Origin: Neolewinella aquimaris
Lineage (GTDB): Bacteria; Bacteroidota; Bacteroidia; Chitinophagales; Saprospiraceae
Assembly (NCBI RefSeq): GCF_014197245.1
Contig: NZ_JACIFF010000004.1
Span: 67,548 to 131,547, forward strand
Direction: 5' to 3'
DNA length: 64,000 nt
The translations under genes and the position numbers were made by a program. The notes beneath the pieces were generated by a model. That model worked only from the letters and a program-made list of their open reading frames with translations, was not told the origin of the DNA and searched no databases. Below are positions 1 to 8,789 of the stretch, piece by piece; the stretch's first letter is position 1; each line of letters opens with the position of its first letter.

Positions 1-258
1 TTTTGCCTTCCATCCGTGAAGGAATCCGTGCAAATTCGTGTAATCCGTGGTTGACCCGGTTCGTGGCATCTTGCCGCGGTTGCGATCACAGTACCTCCCC
101 CTTTTGCCTTCCATCCGTGAAGGAATCCGTGCAAATTCGTGTAATCCGTGGTTGACCCGGTTCGTGGCATCTTGCCGCGGTTGCGATCACAGTACCTCGA
201 CCTTTTGCCTTCCATCCGTGAAGGAATCCGTGCAAATTCGTGTAATCCGTGGTGGACC
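1..258. repeat. 101-bp tandem repeat, about 2.5 copies
   Basis: Units start at 1, 102 and 203 and are nearly identical for 101 bp; the third breaks off near 258. Each unit carries a run of ATCCGTG-type words (ATCCGTGAAGGAATCCGTG, then ATTCGTGTAATCCGTGG), followed by a spacer containing CCGCGGTTGCGATCAC. After the third copy, a GTTGCGCAGCAAC palindrome (about 264-276) appears, the same module found at 8,128-8,705. The array may continue to the left of the window. Open frames across it encode only repeat translation and are not genes. Confidence 0.9.
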
Positions 259-403
259 TTTTCCGTTGCGCAGCAACCCCTACCGTTTCGGACCAGAGCC
301 CGCTCCCCCTATGCTCCCATACCAAAATACTTCGCACCCGCGCCCCGCCGCCCCCATTTACTATATTGCGGGCCTTTACACACACGACCAACTCACAGCA
401 AGC

Positions 404-1549
404 ATGTATAACTCCATTACCGTTGCCGTCGCCGGCGCTGGATTCATCGGACCCGTCCACGTAGAAGGCCTCCGCCGCCTCGGTATTCGCGTAAAGGGCC
501 TCCTGGGTAAGGACCTGGCCGAATCTACCTCCGCCTGCAAGCAACTCAACCTGGAGCACCCCTACGCCACCTTCGAAGACCTGCTGGCCGACGAGGACAT
601 TGACGCCGTCCACCTTGCCGTCCCCAACGTGCTGCACTACCCCATGGTGAAGCAGGCCCTGGCCGCCGGCAAGCACGTAATGTGCGAAAAACCCCTGGCC
701 ATGACCTCCGAACAGGGCGCCGAGCTGGTCGAACTGGCCCGCAACAGCAACCTCAAGACCGCAGTGAATTACAACCTGCGCTTCTATCCCATTAACCTGG
801 AAGTCCGCGACCGGCTGAAGGACGACAACAACCGCATCTTCGCCGTGACGGGCAGCTACCAGCAGGACTGGCTCCTCTACGATACCGATTACAACTGGCG
901 CGTACTGGCCGATCAGGGCGGGGCACTGCGTGCCGTTTCCGACATTGGAACCCACTGGCTCGACCTGGTCCACTTCCTTACCGGCCTGGAAGCCGAAGCG
1001 GTACTGGCCGACCTGACCACCGTGCACCCCCAGCGCAAACGCCCCCTGGGAGAAGTATCCAGCTTCACGAAAGATTCGGAAAAGGAGCAGGCGACGGAAT
1101 CGATCGACGTGACCACCGACGATTGCGCCAGCATCCTATTCAAATTTAAGGGCGGCGCGCGCGGACAACTGTTTGTCTCCCAGGTCAGTGCCGGCCACAA
1201 GAACCAGCTGAAGTACGACATTGCTACTCAGGATGCCGCCTACGAGTGGAACAGCGAACGCCCCAACGAACTCAGCATCGGTAAGCGCGGGGAATGCAAT
1301 CAGGTACTGATGAAGGACCCCGGACTAATGACCGGCACCGCGGCGCCCTACATCAACTACCCCGGCGGACACAACGAGGGCTTCCCCGACACCTTCAAGC
1401 AGTGCTTCCGGTCTTTCTACGATGCCGTACTCGGCGACACCGCTGCCGGCGAAGAACTCTACGCCACCTTCACCGACGGCCACCAGGAACTCATCCTCTG
1501 TGATGCCATTCTGAAGAGCAACGAGGAGCAGGGCTGGGTTTACCTCTAG
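404..1549 (+). CDS. Gfo/Idh/MocA family NAD(P)-dependent oxidoreductase
   Basis: A 381-residue predicted oxidoreductase of the glucose-fructose oxidoreductase / inositol dehydrogenase family; the substrate, probably a sugar or cyclitol, cannot be told from sequence. The N-terminus has the Rossmann dinucleotide motif GAGFIG (about residues 10-15), and the family EKP motif with its catalytic-site lysine is seen in CEKPLAMT near residue 97. The C-terminal half is the usual alpha/beta substrate domain. The open frame runs upstream to position 47 through the tandem repeat; ATG 404 was chosen because the Rossmann strand begins right after it and everything before is repeat translation. The phosphatase gene follows 3 bp downstream, so the two are probably cotranscribed. 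Confidence 0.88.
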   Translation: MYNSITVAVAGAGFIGPVHVEGLRRLGIRVKGLLGKDLAESTSACKQLNLEHPYATFEDLLADEDIDAVHLAVPNVLHYPMVKQALAAGKHVMCEKPLAMTSEQGAELVELARNSNLKTAVNYNLRFYPINLEVRDRLKDDNNRIFAVTGSYQQDWLLYDTDYNWRVLADQGGALRAVSDIGTHWLDLVHFLTGLEAEAVLADLTTVHPQRKRPLGEVSSFTKDSEKEQATESIDVTTDDCASILFKFKGGARGQLFVSQVSAGHKNQLKYDIATQDAAYEWNSERPNELSIGKRGECNQVLMKDPGLMTGTAAPYINYPGGHNEGFPDTFKQCFRSFYDAVLGDTAAGEELYATFTDGHQELILCDAILKSNEEQGWVYL

Positions 1550-1552
1550 CCT

Positions 1553-2179
1553 ATGCCCCGTTACGCCATCTCCGACATTCACGGCTGTGCACAGACTTTC
1601 GGTAGATTGCTGGAACGCATCCAGCTGCAAAAGACCGACGAACTCTTCCTGCTCGGCGACTACATCGATCGGGGGCCCGACAGCGACGGGGTGCTGCGGA
1701 TGATCTGGAAGTTGGTGCACGAGAAGTATTCCGTCGTCTGCCTGCGCGGCAACCACGAGCAGATGCTGCTCGATGCGCTGCTGTCGGCCAAAACTCCCTG
1801 GGATTACCGGCCCCGCCGCCGCGACCGGGAGGACGTGGAGCAGTGGATGTCTGCCCTCCCCTACTACTACGAAACCCCGGGTTACCTGCTCGTGCACGCC
1901 GGACTGAACTTCGGCGCACCCGACCCGCTGGCCGACACTGAGGCGATGCTTTGGGCCCGCCACTGGGAGGAAGAAGTCGATGAAGCCTGGCTCGGGGATC
2001 GCATCCTGCTATACGGTCACACTCCCGCGACGATGGCGGCGGTAGCCGACAACGTCGCCCACATGCAAGAAACCAAGTACGCCTGTATTGATTCCGGTTG
2101 CGCGATGAACGTTCCTGGTATGGGCTACCTCACGGCGGTGAATCTGGATACGGGGGAGGCCGTTTTCGAGGCGCGGTAA
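1553..2179 (+). CDS. Metallophosphoesterase, PPP-type Ser/Thr phosphatase-like
   Basis: A 208-residue calcineurin-like phosphoesterase similar to the bacterial PrpA/PphA and bis(5'-nucleosyl)-tetraphosphatase group. All metal-ligand blocks of the PPP family are present in order: SDIHG near residue 6, GDYIDRGPDS near 36, RGNHEQM near 64, VHAG near 111 and YGHTP near 156. It is expected to be a cytosolic dinuclear-metal hydrolase acting on phosphoproteins or nucleotides; sequence cannot decide which. It starts 3 bp after the oxidoreductase stop and appears to be the second gene of that unit. Confidence 0.88.
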   Translation: MPRYAISDIHGCAQTFGRLLERIQLQKTDELFLLGDYIDRGPDSDGVLRMIWKLVHEKYSVVCLRGNHEQMLLDALLSAKTPWDYRPRRRDREDVEQWMSALPYYYETPGYLLVHAGLNFGAPDPLADTEAMLWARHWEEEVDEAWLGDRILLYGHTPATMAAVADNVAHMQETKYACIDSGCAMNVPGMGYLTAVNLDTGEAVFEAR

Positions 2180-2267
2180 GGAGCAAAATACACCTCAGTG
2201 AATGCTGCCACTTGGTGCTTATCTAGTAGAGGGCCAGTTCATTAAGGAAATTTGTAAATTACCATAC

Positions 2268-2846
2268 ATGAACGCGGAACAACTAAGCTCACGCCAGTAT
2301 ACCCTGGAAGAATACTATCAGTTATTGGCGAAGTCACCCGTCAAGTATGAGTACGCTGACGGTACCATACGCATGATGGCTGGAGCAAAAGCAAGCCACA
2401 ATCGGATCGTGAAGAACTGTTTTCGTGCATTCGACGGCGCATCATCCGATTGCGAGTTCTTCCTAAGCGATACAGCGGTATCAATTTCTTCCAACAAGAT
2501 CTATTTTCCCGATTTGAGCGCAGTCTGTGAGGAAACCGTAGAAGCTGAGGAAGGGGGCATCGAGCGAATTACCAATCCAAGCCTCATCATAGAGGTGTTG
2601 TCGCAGAACACCGCTCATGTAGATCGTGGGGAAAAATTTCAGTCTTACTGGCAACTCCCGAGCATGCAGGAATACGTTCTTATCGATAGCCAGAGCTACC
2701 TGGTTGAAACATACTTTCGCGAAACCTCCGACTTCTGGCGGATTGGCAGCTCCTATAAGTTGGAACAGGACGTAACCGTGCGGACACTTGGCATAACCCT
2801 CCCGCTGGCAAATCTGTATGAGGGAGTTTCTCTTGAAATGGAATGA
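2268..2846 (+). CDS. Uma2 family (DUF820) PD-(D/E)XK nuclease-like protein
   Basis: A 192-residue Uma2/DUF820 protein. Recognisable features are YEYADGTI near residue 28, the FPDLSAVCEE strand and the IIEVLSQNT block, matching the PD-(D/E)XK nuclease-fold core (Asp, then Glu-Val). Biological role of the family is poorly known. ATG 2268 is preferred over 2202 because the Uma2 N-terminus (a short helix before LEEYYQLL) begins there. Base composition is visibly more AT-rich than the flanking genes, with different codon choices, which suggests recent acquisition. It is convergent with the cysteine-metabolism gene, leaving only 6 bp between stop codons. Confidence 0.85.
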   Translation: MNAEQLSSRQYTLEEYYQLLAKSPVKYEYADGTIRMMAGAKASHNRIVKNCFRAFDGASSDCEFFLSDTAVSISSNKIYFPDLSAVCEETVEAEEGGIERITNPSLIIEVLSQNTAHVDRGEKFQSYWQLPSMQEYVLIDSQSYLVETYFRETSDFWRIGSSYKLEQDVTVRTLGITLPLANLYEGVSLEME

Positions 2847-2852
2847 TCAGCC

Positions 2853-4211
2853 CTATATCGCCTGCAGAATATCGTACTGTGCGATCAGGTGCTTGCGCCC
2901 GCTGCGATCGGTAGCTACGACTGCCGGATTTTCCTTGGTGATGTGACGGCCCAGCTCGGACAGGGTCAGGTCGGTGCTTACCTCCGGGAATGGGTTGCGC
3001 ATGATCTCCCGAACGGGACGCTCGGCGTGCTCCATGGGATTGGCCAGCAGGTAATTGAGTACGTCGGTTTCGATGATGGAACCGACCACTTCCTCCCCGT
3101 TCATGACGGGCATCTGGCTAAATTCGTGCTCCTTCATGATCCGTAGTGCCTCGCGGACGCTGTCGTCGCGATTCACCCCGGTCAAGGCACCGTTCTTTTT
3201 GTTGGTGATCAGGTCTCGGACCCGGAGCTCGCTGTCGAGGAATCCGCGGTCGCGCATCCAGTCGTCGTTGTAGATCTTGCCGATGTAGCGGCTGCCGTGA
3301 TCGTGAATGACAACGACAACCAGGTCGTCGTGCTTGAGCTTGTCCTTTAGCTGGACCAATCCGGCTACGGCACTGCCGGCGGAATAGCCCAATAGCAAAC
3401 CTTCTTCACGGGCCAGTCGACGGGCCATCACGGCACCATCTTTGTCGCTTACTTTCTCGAAGAGGTCGATCACCTCGAAGTCGACGTTCTTCGGCAGGAT
3501 GTCCTCGCCGATGCCCTCGGTGATGTAGGGGTAGATCTCCTTTTCGTCAAACTCGCCGGTCTCGTGGTACTTTTTAAAGACGGATCCGTAGGTATCGATG
3601 CCCCACATTTGCACATCGGGGTTCTGCTCCTTCAGATACCTGCCGACGCCGCTGATGGTGCCGCCGGTACCGACGCCGATCACGACATGGGTGACCCGCC
3701 CGTCCGTCTGCCGCCAGATCTCCGGGCCGGTGCTCTCGTAGTGGGCCAGGCGGTTGCTGAGGTTGTCGTACTGATTAAACCAGAAGCTATTGGGGATTTC
3801 CTGGCTGAGGCGTTCGGCTACGGAATAGTAGCTGCGGGGGTCCTCAGCGGAGACATTAGTCGGGCACACGATCACTTCGGCCCCCATGGCGCGGAGGATG
3901 TCGAGTTTTTCCTTGCTCTGCTTGTCGCTGGTGGTGAAGATGCAGCGGTAGCCCCTTACGCAAGCGGCCAGGGCGAGCCCCATGCCGGTGTTGCCGCTGG
4001 TGCATTCGATGATGGTGCCGCCGGGCTTCAGGCGGCCGTCGGCTTCCGCATCCTCGACCATCTTAAGGGCCATCCGATCCTTGATCGAGTGGCCGGGATT
4101 GAAGGTCTCGACCTTCATGATCACCCGGCAGGGGAGCTCCCTGACGACCTTGTGCAGTTGGACCATGGGGGTATTTCCGATGGTTTCGAGGATATTATTT
4201 TTTATTTCCAT
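2853..4211 (-). CDS. Cystathionine beta-synthase (PLP domain plus CBS pair)
   Basis: A 452-residue PLP fold-type II enzyme with a C-terminal CBS-domain pair, the architecture of bacterial cystathionine beta-synthase; it condenses serine or an activated serine with homocysteine in transsulfuration. Visible motifs: NPGHSIKDR with the PLP lysine near residue 45, TSGNTGMGLA near 70, the phosphate-binding GVGTGGTISG near 185 and GYSAGSAVAG near 275. Two CBS motifs occupy about residues 335-450. No N-terminal heme domain is present. Cysteine synthase activity is the main alternative, but plain CysK/CysM lack the CBS domains. The leader between its start and the upstream 18-bp repeat is AT-rich. Confidence 0.9.
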   Translation of the reverse strand: MEIKNNILETIGNTPMVQLHKVVRELPCRVIMKVETFNPGHSIKDRMALKMVEDAEADGRLKPGGTIIECTSGNTGMGLALAACVRGYRCIFTTSDKQSKEKLDILRAMGAEVIVCPTNVSAEDPRSYYSVAERLSQEIPNSFWFNQYDNLSNRLAHYESTGPEIWRQTDGRVTHVVIGVGTGGTISGVGRYLKEQNPDVQMWGIDTYGSVFKKYHETGEFDEKEIYPYITEGIGEDILPKNVDFEVIDLFEKVSDKDGAVMARRLAREEGLLLGYSAGSAVAGLVQLKDKLKHDDLVVVVIHDHGSRYIGKIYNDDWMRDRGFLDSELRVRDLITNKKNGALTGVNRDDSVREALRIMKEHEFSQMPVMNGEEVVGSIIETDVLNYLLANPMEHAERPVREIMRNPFPEVSTDLTLSELGRHITKENPAVVATDRSGRKHLIAQYDILQAI

Positions 4212-4226
4212 TATTTTTTATTACAG

Positions 4227-4280
4227 CCGTCCAACGGGTACACCCCGTCCAACCGGTACACCCCGTCCAACGGGTATTCA
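4227..4280. repeat. 18-bp tandem repeat, three copies
   Basis: Three adjacent 18-bp units (4227-4244, 4245-4262, 4263-4280) read CCGTCCAACGGGTACACC with one or a few changes. The third unit contains the TGA stop codon (4278-4280, minus strand) of the upstream membrane protein gene. The array lies in the 66-bp gap between two minus-strand genes. Confidence 0.9.
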
Positions 4281-5780
4281 CCTAATCTCCAATATCTCCA
4301 CCTCCAACCCCGATTCCCGAATGAAAGTGCGCGCCAAAAAGTTTGCCGCACCCTCGTCCGTCGTCGGCGCATCGATGTACAGTAGGTAGCCCTCCGCAGA
4401 CAGTTCTACGCAGTCGCCCACCGCTACCGTAACCGCCGATTGGTACAGGCGGTTGAGCTCCAACGCCCATTCCCGCGCCGCGCCGAAGGTATCGTACCGG
4501 CCAAAGAGCAAAATGAATACGGGATCGGTAAGCTGGTGCAGCGGCACGCAGTCGTAATCTACCGTCACCTCCCCGTTCGCACCGATGCGGTAGCGCTGCA
4601 CGCGGCCGATGTCCGTCACTTCGGAGGTGCTCACCAGGGCCTCCTCAGGCACGTTCACGTCGGCATCTCCCGGAGTAGCTGTGCTGTCGGTGGTGCGGCG
4701 GTACTCCCCCTCCTCGATTTCTAACGGGGGCGCGGGATCGGCGGGAGATTCCAGAAAATCAAGGTCGGGCTCCGCGTATTTTCTGCCGTCCATCGCCAGG
4801 GGGGTGTACCGCGATTGTTGGTACAGGCCGGCAACGAGCAGAAAAAAGGACGGCACCCCCACCGCAAACACCCACCACCCCAGCTTATAGTAGCCGGGCC
4901 GCCGCCGCAGTCCACTGGGGAAAAACTTGCGGTACGCCCGCCGCACTCGGGCACGCAGCAGCAGTATTCTCCGTCGGGGTTGGGTGCGGAGTTTCGGTCG
5001 TCCGGGACTTGCCGGCACCAGTCCCATCACGGGCTCGTCCGGGGCCAGGGGGTCGAGCACTTCCGGTCCCAGGGCGGGCTGGGTTTCTTCGGCCCGTGCG
5101 AGCCACTTCGGTAAGCGCAGACGGTGACCGGCAAACTGATCGATCTGGCTCGGTGCAATGACCGCGCGCACCACCCGATCCGCCTCCACGGCCAGGAGTC
5201 CGAAGCCGTACTTCACGCACTGCCGCTCCAGCTCCCGGTAGCGCCGGCGGGTCCGGAATCCCTTTCCGGCAAAGATTTCCACATCGTACGCCACCCACTG
5301 CGCATCGGCGTAAAAGTGCTTAAATTGGTCTACGGCGTAGATGTAGCGATACGTCTGCTGCCTCCGCAACACGGCACTTACCGTTGCAAAAATGGCGGCC
5401 AGGGTTGCCAAGATCACCAGATAAGCCTGTGGAGATCCGTACCGCTCCCAGACGTTATATCCCGGCACCTGCGCCCCCGCCCAGGCAAGGATGGCGCCGA
5501 AGAACAGCGTCAGCGCGAAGCTGTGCGCGCCGATGCGCCAGTAGTTGGTCTGGTAGAGGATCTCGTCCCGGCTGTCGACGCTGGTGGCTTCCACGGTGGC
5601 CGTGAAGAAGCTGCGATCGGGTTTTTGGTAGGCGAGCCGGGCATCGATGAGTACGCCCTGGTAGTAGTGCGGTTTGTCCACGATACGGGTGCCGCCGCCG
5701 GCGTAGCGGGGACGTAATTTGTAGTGGAAGCGCAGAAAATTGATGGCCAGGCCGCGGATCTGCTGTTCGGTATAGGGCAT
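4278..5780 (-). CDS. Unknown membrane protein with SPOR-like C-terminal region
   Basis: I do not recognise this 500-residue protein as a whole. It has two adjacent hydrophobic segments at about residues 91-112 and 119-140, a long charged cytoplasmic-type stretch rich in Arg (about 150-300), a third membrane segment near 308-325, and an acidic Pro-rich linker. The last 100 residues contain a pattern reminiscent of SPOR peptidoglycan-binding domains (ILLFGRYDTFGAAREWALEL and a following beta strand), but that is inference from the strand-helix layout. The gene is divergent from folP across 54 bp and ends inside the 18-bp repeat. Confidence 0.75.
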   Translation of the reverse strand: MPYTEQQIRGLAINFLRFHYKLRPRYAGGGTRIVDKPHYYQGVLIDARLAYQKPDRSFFTATVEATSVDSRDEILYQTNYWRIGAHSFALTLFFGAILAWAGAQVPGYNVWERYGSPQAYLVILATLAAIFATVSAVLRRQQTYRYIYAVDQFKHFYADAQWVAYDVEIFAGKGFRTRRRYRELERQCVKYGFGLLAVEADRVVRAVIAPSQIDQFAGHRLRLPKWLARAEETQPALGPEVLDPLAPDEPVMGLVPASPGRPKLRTQPRRRILLLRARVRRAYRKFFPSGLRRRPGYYKLGWWVFAVGVPSFFLLVAGLYQQSRYTPLAMDGRKYAEPDLDFLESPADPAPPLEIEEGEYRRTTDSTATPGDADVNVPEEALVSTSEVTDIGRVQRYRIGANGEVTVDYDCVPLHQLTDPVFILLFGRYDTFGAAREWALELNRLYQSAVTVAVGDCVELSAEGYLLYIDAPTTDEGAANFLARTFIRESGLEVEILEIR

Positions 5781-5834
5781 CGGTTAGCAAAAGTCGCACA
5801 TATTGCGGTAATTCGCGCATAACTTGCTCCCACT

Positions 5835-6701
5835 TTGCCCTTCCAACCCTTTTCCCTCAACTGTAATGGTTGCCTGCTTACGGTCGAAAAACCGCTGGTG
5901 ATGGGCATTCTGAATGCGACCCCCGATAGCTTCTACGCCGGCAGCCGTACCGATGCGCAACAGGTGGGCGGGGCCGCGGGTGCAATGTGGGAAGCGGGAG
6001 CAAAGGTTATTGACATCGGCGGCATGTCTTCCCGCCCGGGCGCCGAGCTGATCGGGGTACAGGAAGAGATCGACCGCGTCATTCCCGTCATCCAGGCGGC
6101 CCACGAGGCCGCACCGGATGCCGTGATCAGTTGCGATACCATCTACGCGGCCACGGCCCGCGCCGCCGTTGCCGCCGGAGCCGGCATGATCAACGACATC
6201 AGCGCCGGCCGCTTCGATCGGGACTTGTTGCCCACGGTGGCCACGCTGAACGTCCCGTACGTACTCATGCACATGCCCACGGACGCAACTCCCGCTACCA
6301 TGCAGGAGCACACCAAGGAATATGGCGACAAGGTCGTCACCCACGTCTGGGATTTTCTGGCCGAGCGCGTAATTGCGATCCGCCGAATGGGGGTAAACGA
6401 CATCATCGTTGATCCGGGCTTCGGCTTCGGCAAATCCTTGAAGCAGAACTACGAACTGCTCAGGAACCTCCACGCCTTCCGCCACATCGGGGTGCCCGTG
6501 CTGGCCGGCATCAGCCGCAAGGGGATGATCTACAAACCCCTTAAATCGAGTGCGGAGGAAAGTCTGCCCGCCACGACGGCCTTGCACCTCTACGCGTTGC
6601 AGCAGGGGGCATCCGTCCTGCGCGCGCATGACGTAAAGGAAGCCGTGCATGCCGTCAAACTATGGCAGTTGCTGGAAGAGGCGCGGGTGCTGGGCGATTA
6701 A
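5835..6701 (+). CDS. folP: Dihydropteroate synthase
   Basis: A 288-residue DHPS that condenses p-aminobenzoate with hydroxymethyl-dihydropterin pyrophosphate in folate synthesis. All signature blocks are seen: GILNATPDSF near residue 24, DIGGMSSRPGA near 61 (the family more often has GGESTRPG), the NDISAG strand near 117, LMHMP near 145, DPGFGFGKS near 196 and the pyrophosphate-site SRK near 235. The MSSRPGA variant is common in Bacteroidota. It is divergent from the unknown membrane protein. Its TAA stop is followed 5 bp later by a REP-like hairpin. Confidence 0.95.
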   Translation: MPFQPFSLNCNGCLLTVEKPLVMGILNATPDSFYAGSRTDAQQVGGAAGAMWEAGAKVIDIGGMSSRPGAELIGVQEEIDRVIPVIQAAHEAAPDAVISCDTIYAATARAAVAAGAGMINDISAGRFDRDLLPTVATLNVPYVLMHMPTDATPATMQEHTKEYGDKVVTHVWDFLAERVIAIRRMGVNDIIVDPGFGFGKSLKQNYELLRNLHAFRHIGVPVLAGISRKGMIYKPLKSSAEESLPATTALHLYALQQGASVLRAHDVKEAVHAVKLWQLLEEARVLGD

Positions 6702-6706
6702 ATGTC

Positions 6707-6741
6707 GTCGGCCGACCGAGGCACGAGGCTCGTCCGCCGAC
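6707..6741. repeat. REP-like imperfect hairpin after folP
   Basis: GTCGGCCGACCGAG pairs imperfectly with GCTCGTCCGCCGAC around a short loop. A second copy with the same arms (TCGTCGGCCGACC, then TCGTCCGCCGAG) occurs at 8008-8036 just after the next gene. It may act as a terminator or mRNA-stabilising element; no T-run follows. Confidence 0.6.
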
Positions 6742-6818
6742 TACCCGGGGAATGCTGCCCGACCAACAATGCGTCCAACCCCCGTGTTTCCACAAGACTC
6801 ACCCAGTTCCCCCCCCTC

Positions 6819-8000
6819 ATGGCCCAACCCAACTATCCCGAGAAAAAAGGCATCGGTACCGCGCAAATAATCATCGTGGTAGCCATCCTGGGCATTCTGG
6901 GCGTACTGGGGTACAAGGCATTACGGAATACTCCCGGAAGCTTCCTGGCCGGACCGGCGGAGTATGAATTGCAGTACCGCCCGGCGGATTTCAACTACAA
7001 CATCGATACCGAAACCGCTCTAGCCATTCTCCAAAATCCACGGCGTTACCGTCGCGAATTCGATCAGATGGTCTACGACATCAATACCGACATCCTGCAA
7101 CACGTCGGCAATCGCATGGGTCTCAACGACAGCCTTCAGCGAGCCGTGATCCAGGAATACGACCGCCAACACCCACAGCTCACCGAGCTGTATTACAACG
7201 ACTTCATGCGCCTCCGCGACACCAGCGCCGCGGTGTACGAGACCTGGTACGACGAGGGCGGACAAAAAGTGACCGAAATTTTTGAGGAGGTAGCCAGTAA
7301 TTATACCTGCTTCATGCTCAACAAGGTGCTGGCCGCCGTCATCCGCACCCGCAACGGCAACATCCTGGCGAAGGGGGCCGACGTCCAGAACCCCTGTACC
7401 ATCGCCATGGGCGAAGCCCTTCGTCCGCTGGTCGCACGCATGCGGGAGCGCGCCGCCATTGATGATTTCAGCCGCAGCAAGGGCCTGTTCCAGGAAAAGG
7501 TCGAAACCGTTATTGGAGAACTCGCAACGATCGAGATCCGCGATAAGAAAGGAATCAACAAAAACCTCCAGACCACCATCTGGGGCATGAACGTTTCGGA
7601 GACGGACGTAGAGATCACCGCCCTCTCCATCCTCAAAGTAGGCTTCCGCCTCACCGACTACTTCGACCTGCGCCTCGACGAGCAAACCAAAACGATTAAC
7701 ATTACCCTCCCGGAGCCCGTCATTCTCAGCCACGAGGTCCTCCCCAAAGTCGAAAAGCTCGACATCGGTTGGCTGCGGGAAGTCAAGGGCGCCAACATCA
7801 ACGAAGGCGTGAACGCCCTCCGCGAAAGCTTCCGCGAAGACGCCCTGGAAAGCGATGTCATGTCCCGCGCCAAAACTCAGGCCGTGGACCTCATGAACAC
7901 CATGTTCGGACCACTCGTCGGCAACATCGGGCCCCAGTACAAGCTGGTCGTCACATTCCGCGAATCTCCAAGCCGGGTCACCCAGGGCACGCTGGGGTGA
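6819..8000 (+). CDS. DUF4230 domain membrane-anchored protein
   Basis: A 393-residue protein with one N-terminal membrane anchor (about residues 11-29, IIIVVAILGILGVLGY) and a large extracytoplasmic region whose second half (about 225-375) matches the DUF4230 pattern: IGELATIEIRDKKG, a two-strand barrel and the closing LGPQYKLVVTF-like strand. Function of the family is unknown. The open frame extends to 6702 but that part runs through the REP-like hairpin and out of frame with known homologs, so ATG 6819, just before the anchor, is chosen. It is bracketed by the two REP-like hairpins. Confidence 0.82.
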   Translation: MAQPNYPEKKGIGTAQIIIVVAILGILGVLGYKALRNTPGSFLAGPAEYELQYRPADFNYNIDTETALAILQNPRRYRREFDQMVYDINTDILQHVGNRMGLNDSLQRAVIQEYDRQHPQLTELYYNDFMRLRDTSAAVYETWYDEGGQKVTEIFEEVASNYTCFMLNKVLAAVIRTRNGNILAKGADVQNPCTIAMGEALRPLVARMRERAAIDDFSRSKGLFQEKVETVIGELATIEIRDKKGINKNLQTTIWGMNVSETDVEITALSILKVGFRLTDYFDLRLDEQTKTINITLPEPVILSHEVLPKVEKLDIGWLREVKGANINEGVNALRESFREDALESDVMSRAKTQAVDLMNTMFGPLVGNIGPQYKLVVTFRESPSRVTQGTLG

Positions 8001-8007
8001 TCGACTC

Positions 8008-8036
8008 CTCGTCGGCCGACCATAGGTCGTCCGCCG
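8008..8036. repeat. REP-like hairpin, second copy
   Basis: TCGTCGGCCGACCATAGGTCGTCCGCCGAG begins 8 bp after the DUF4230 stop codon and repeats the arms of the 6707-6741 hairpin. Confidence 0.6.
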
Positions 8037-8127
8037 AGTAATGCATGAAAACCCCTGCAATCCGTAGTACCTCCTCTCAGACCAAAGGCCCCTCCACCCA
8101 CGCAAACCTATACTCGTAGGCCGCGAT

Positions 8128-8705
8128 CATCCGTGAAAATCCGCGTGATCCGTGGTATACATCTCCCACATTGCGCAACAACCAATCTAAATCTCCGACA
8201 AAATCCGCGTCTTCCGCGTAATCCGCGGTGCCCCCCCGTTGCACAGCAACCGCCCCCCCTAGCCGTGCAACACCTCTCCCGTTGCGCAGCAACCAATCCT
8301 AATCTGCGACATGAATCCGCGCTTAATCTGCGTAATCCGCGGTGCACCCCCTCTCCGTTGCGCAGCAACCACTCCAATCTCGGACTAAAAGCCGCTCGAC
8401 CTCACCTCTCTCGACGTGCAACGGCCCGACCTTGATCCGTGAAAATCCGCGCAATCCGTGGTGACTCTCCCGCGTTGCGCAGCAACCACTCCCATCTCGG
8501 ACTAGAAGCCACTCGCCCCCGACTCTCTCGACGTGCAACGCCCCGACCTTGATCCGTGAAAATCCGCGCAATCTGCGGTGCCCCTCCCTCGTTGCGCAGC
8601 AACCACCCCCATCTCGAACCGGAGGCTGCTCTACCTCTAATCTGCAAAGAAATCTGCGCCATCTGCGTAATCCGCGGTGACCACTACCCCCTTGCGCAGC
8701 AATCA
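8128..8705. repeat. Cluster of dispersed ATCCGTG/GTTGCGCAGCAAC repeats
   Basis: About six copies of a composite unit follow one another with variable spacing. Module A is ATCCGTGAAAATCCGCG then AATCCGTGGTG (starting near 8129, 8200, 8310, 8434, 8551 and 8640). Module B is the palindrome GTTGCGCAGCAACCA (a 5-bp stem and GCA loop). Module C, CATCTCGGACTAGAAGCC with a CTCTCTCGACGTGCAACG tail, is seen in two to three copies. The same A and B modules occur at 1-290. No credible gene is present from 8001 to 8789; frames here translate only the repeat. Confidence 0.88.
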
Positions 8706-8789
8706 AAAAACACCCCCACCCCATTCAAAACCTTTCCCCTATCTTTACAGTTGCACAGACAACCATTGCCTTAACAAATCGCGCCGATC

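Noticed and set aside
1-258. Possible CRISPR array
   Set aside because: The spacers are identical as well as the repeats and the period is 101 bp, so it is a plain tandem duplication.
148-464. Small plus-strand open frames
   Set aside because: They translate the tandem repeat and the gene's leader only.
3564-4385. 273-codon plus-strand frame
   Set aside because: Antisense of cystathionine beta-synthase; lacks any family motif.
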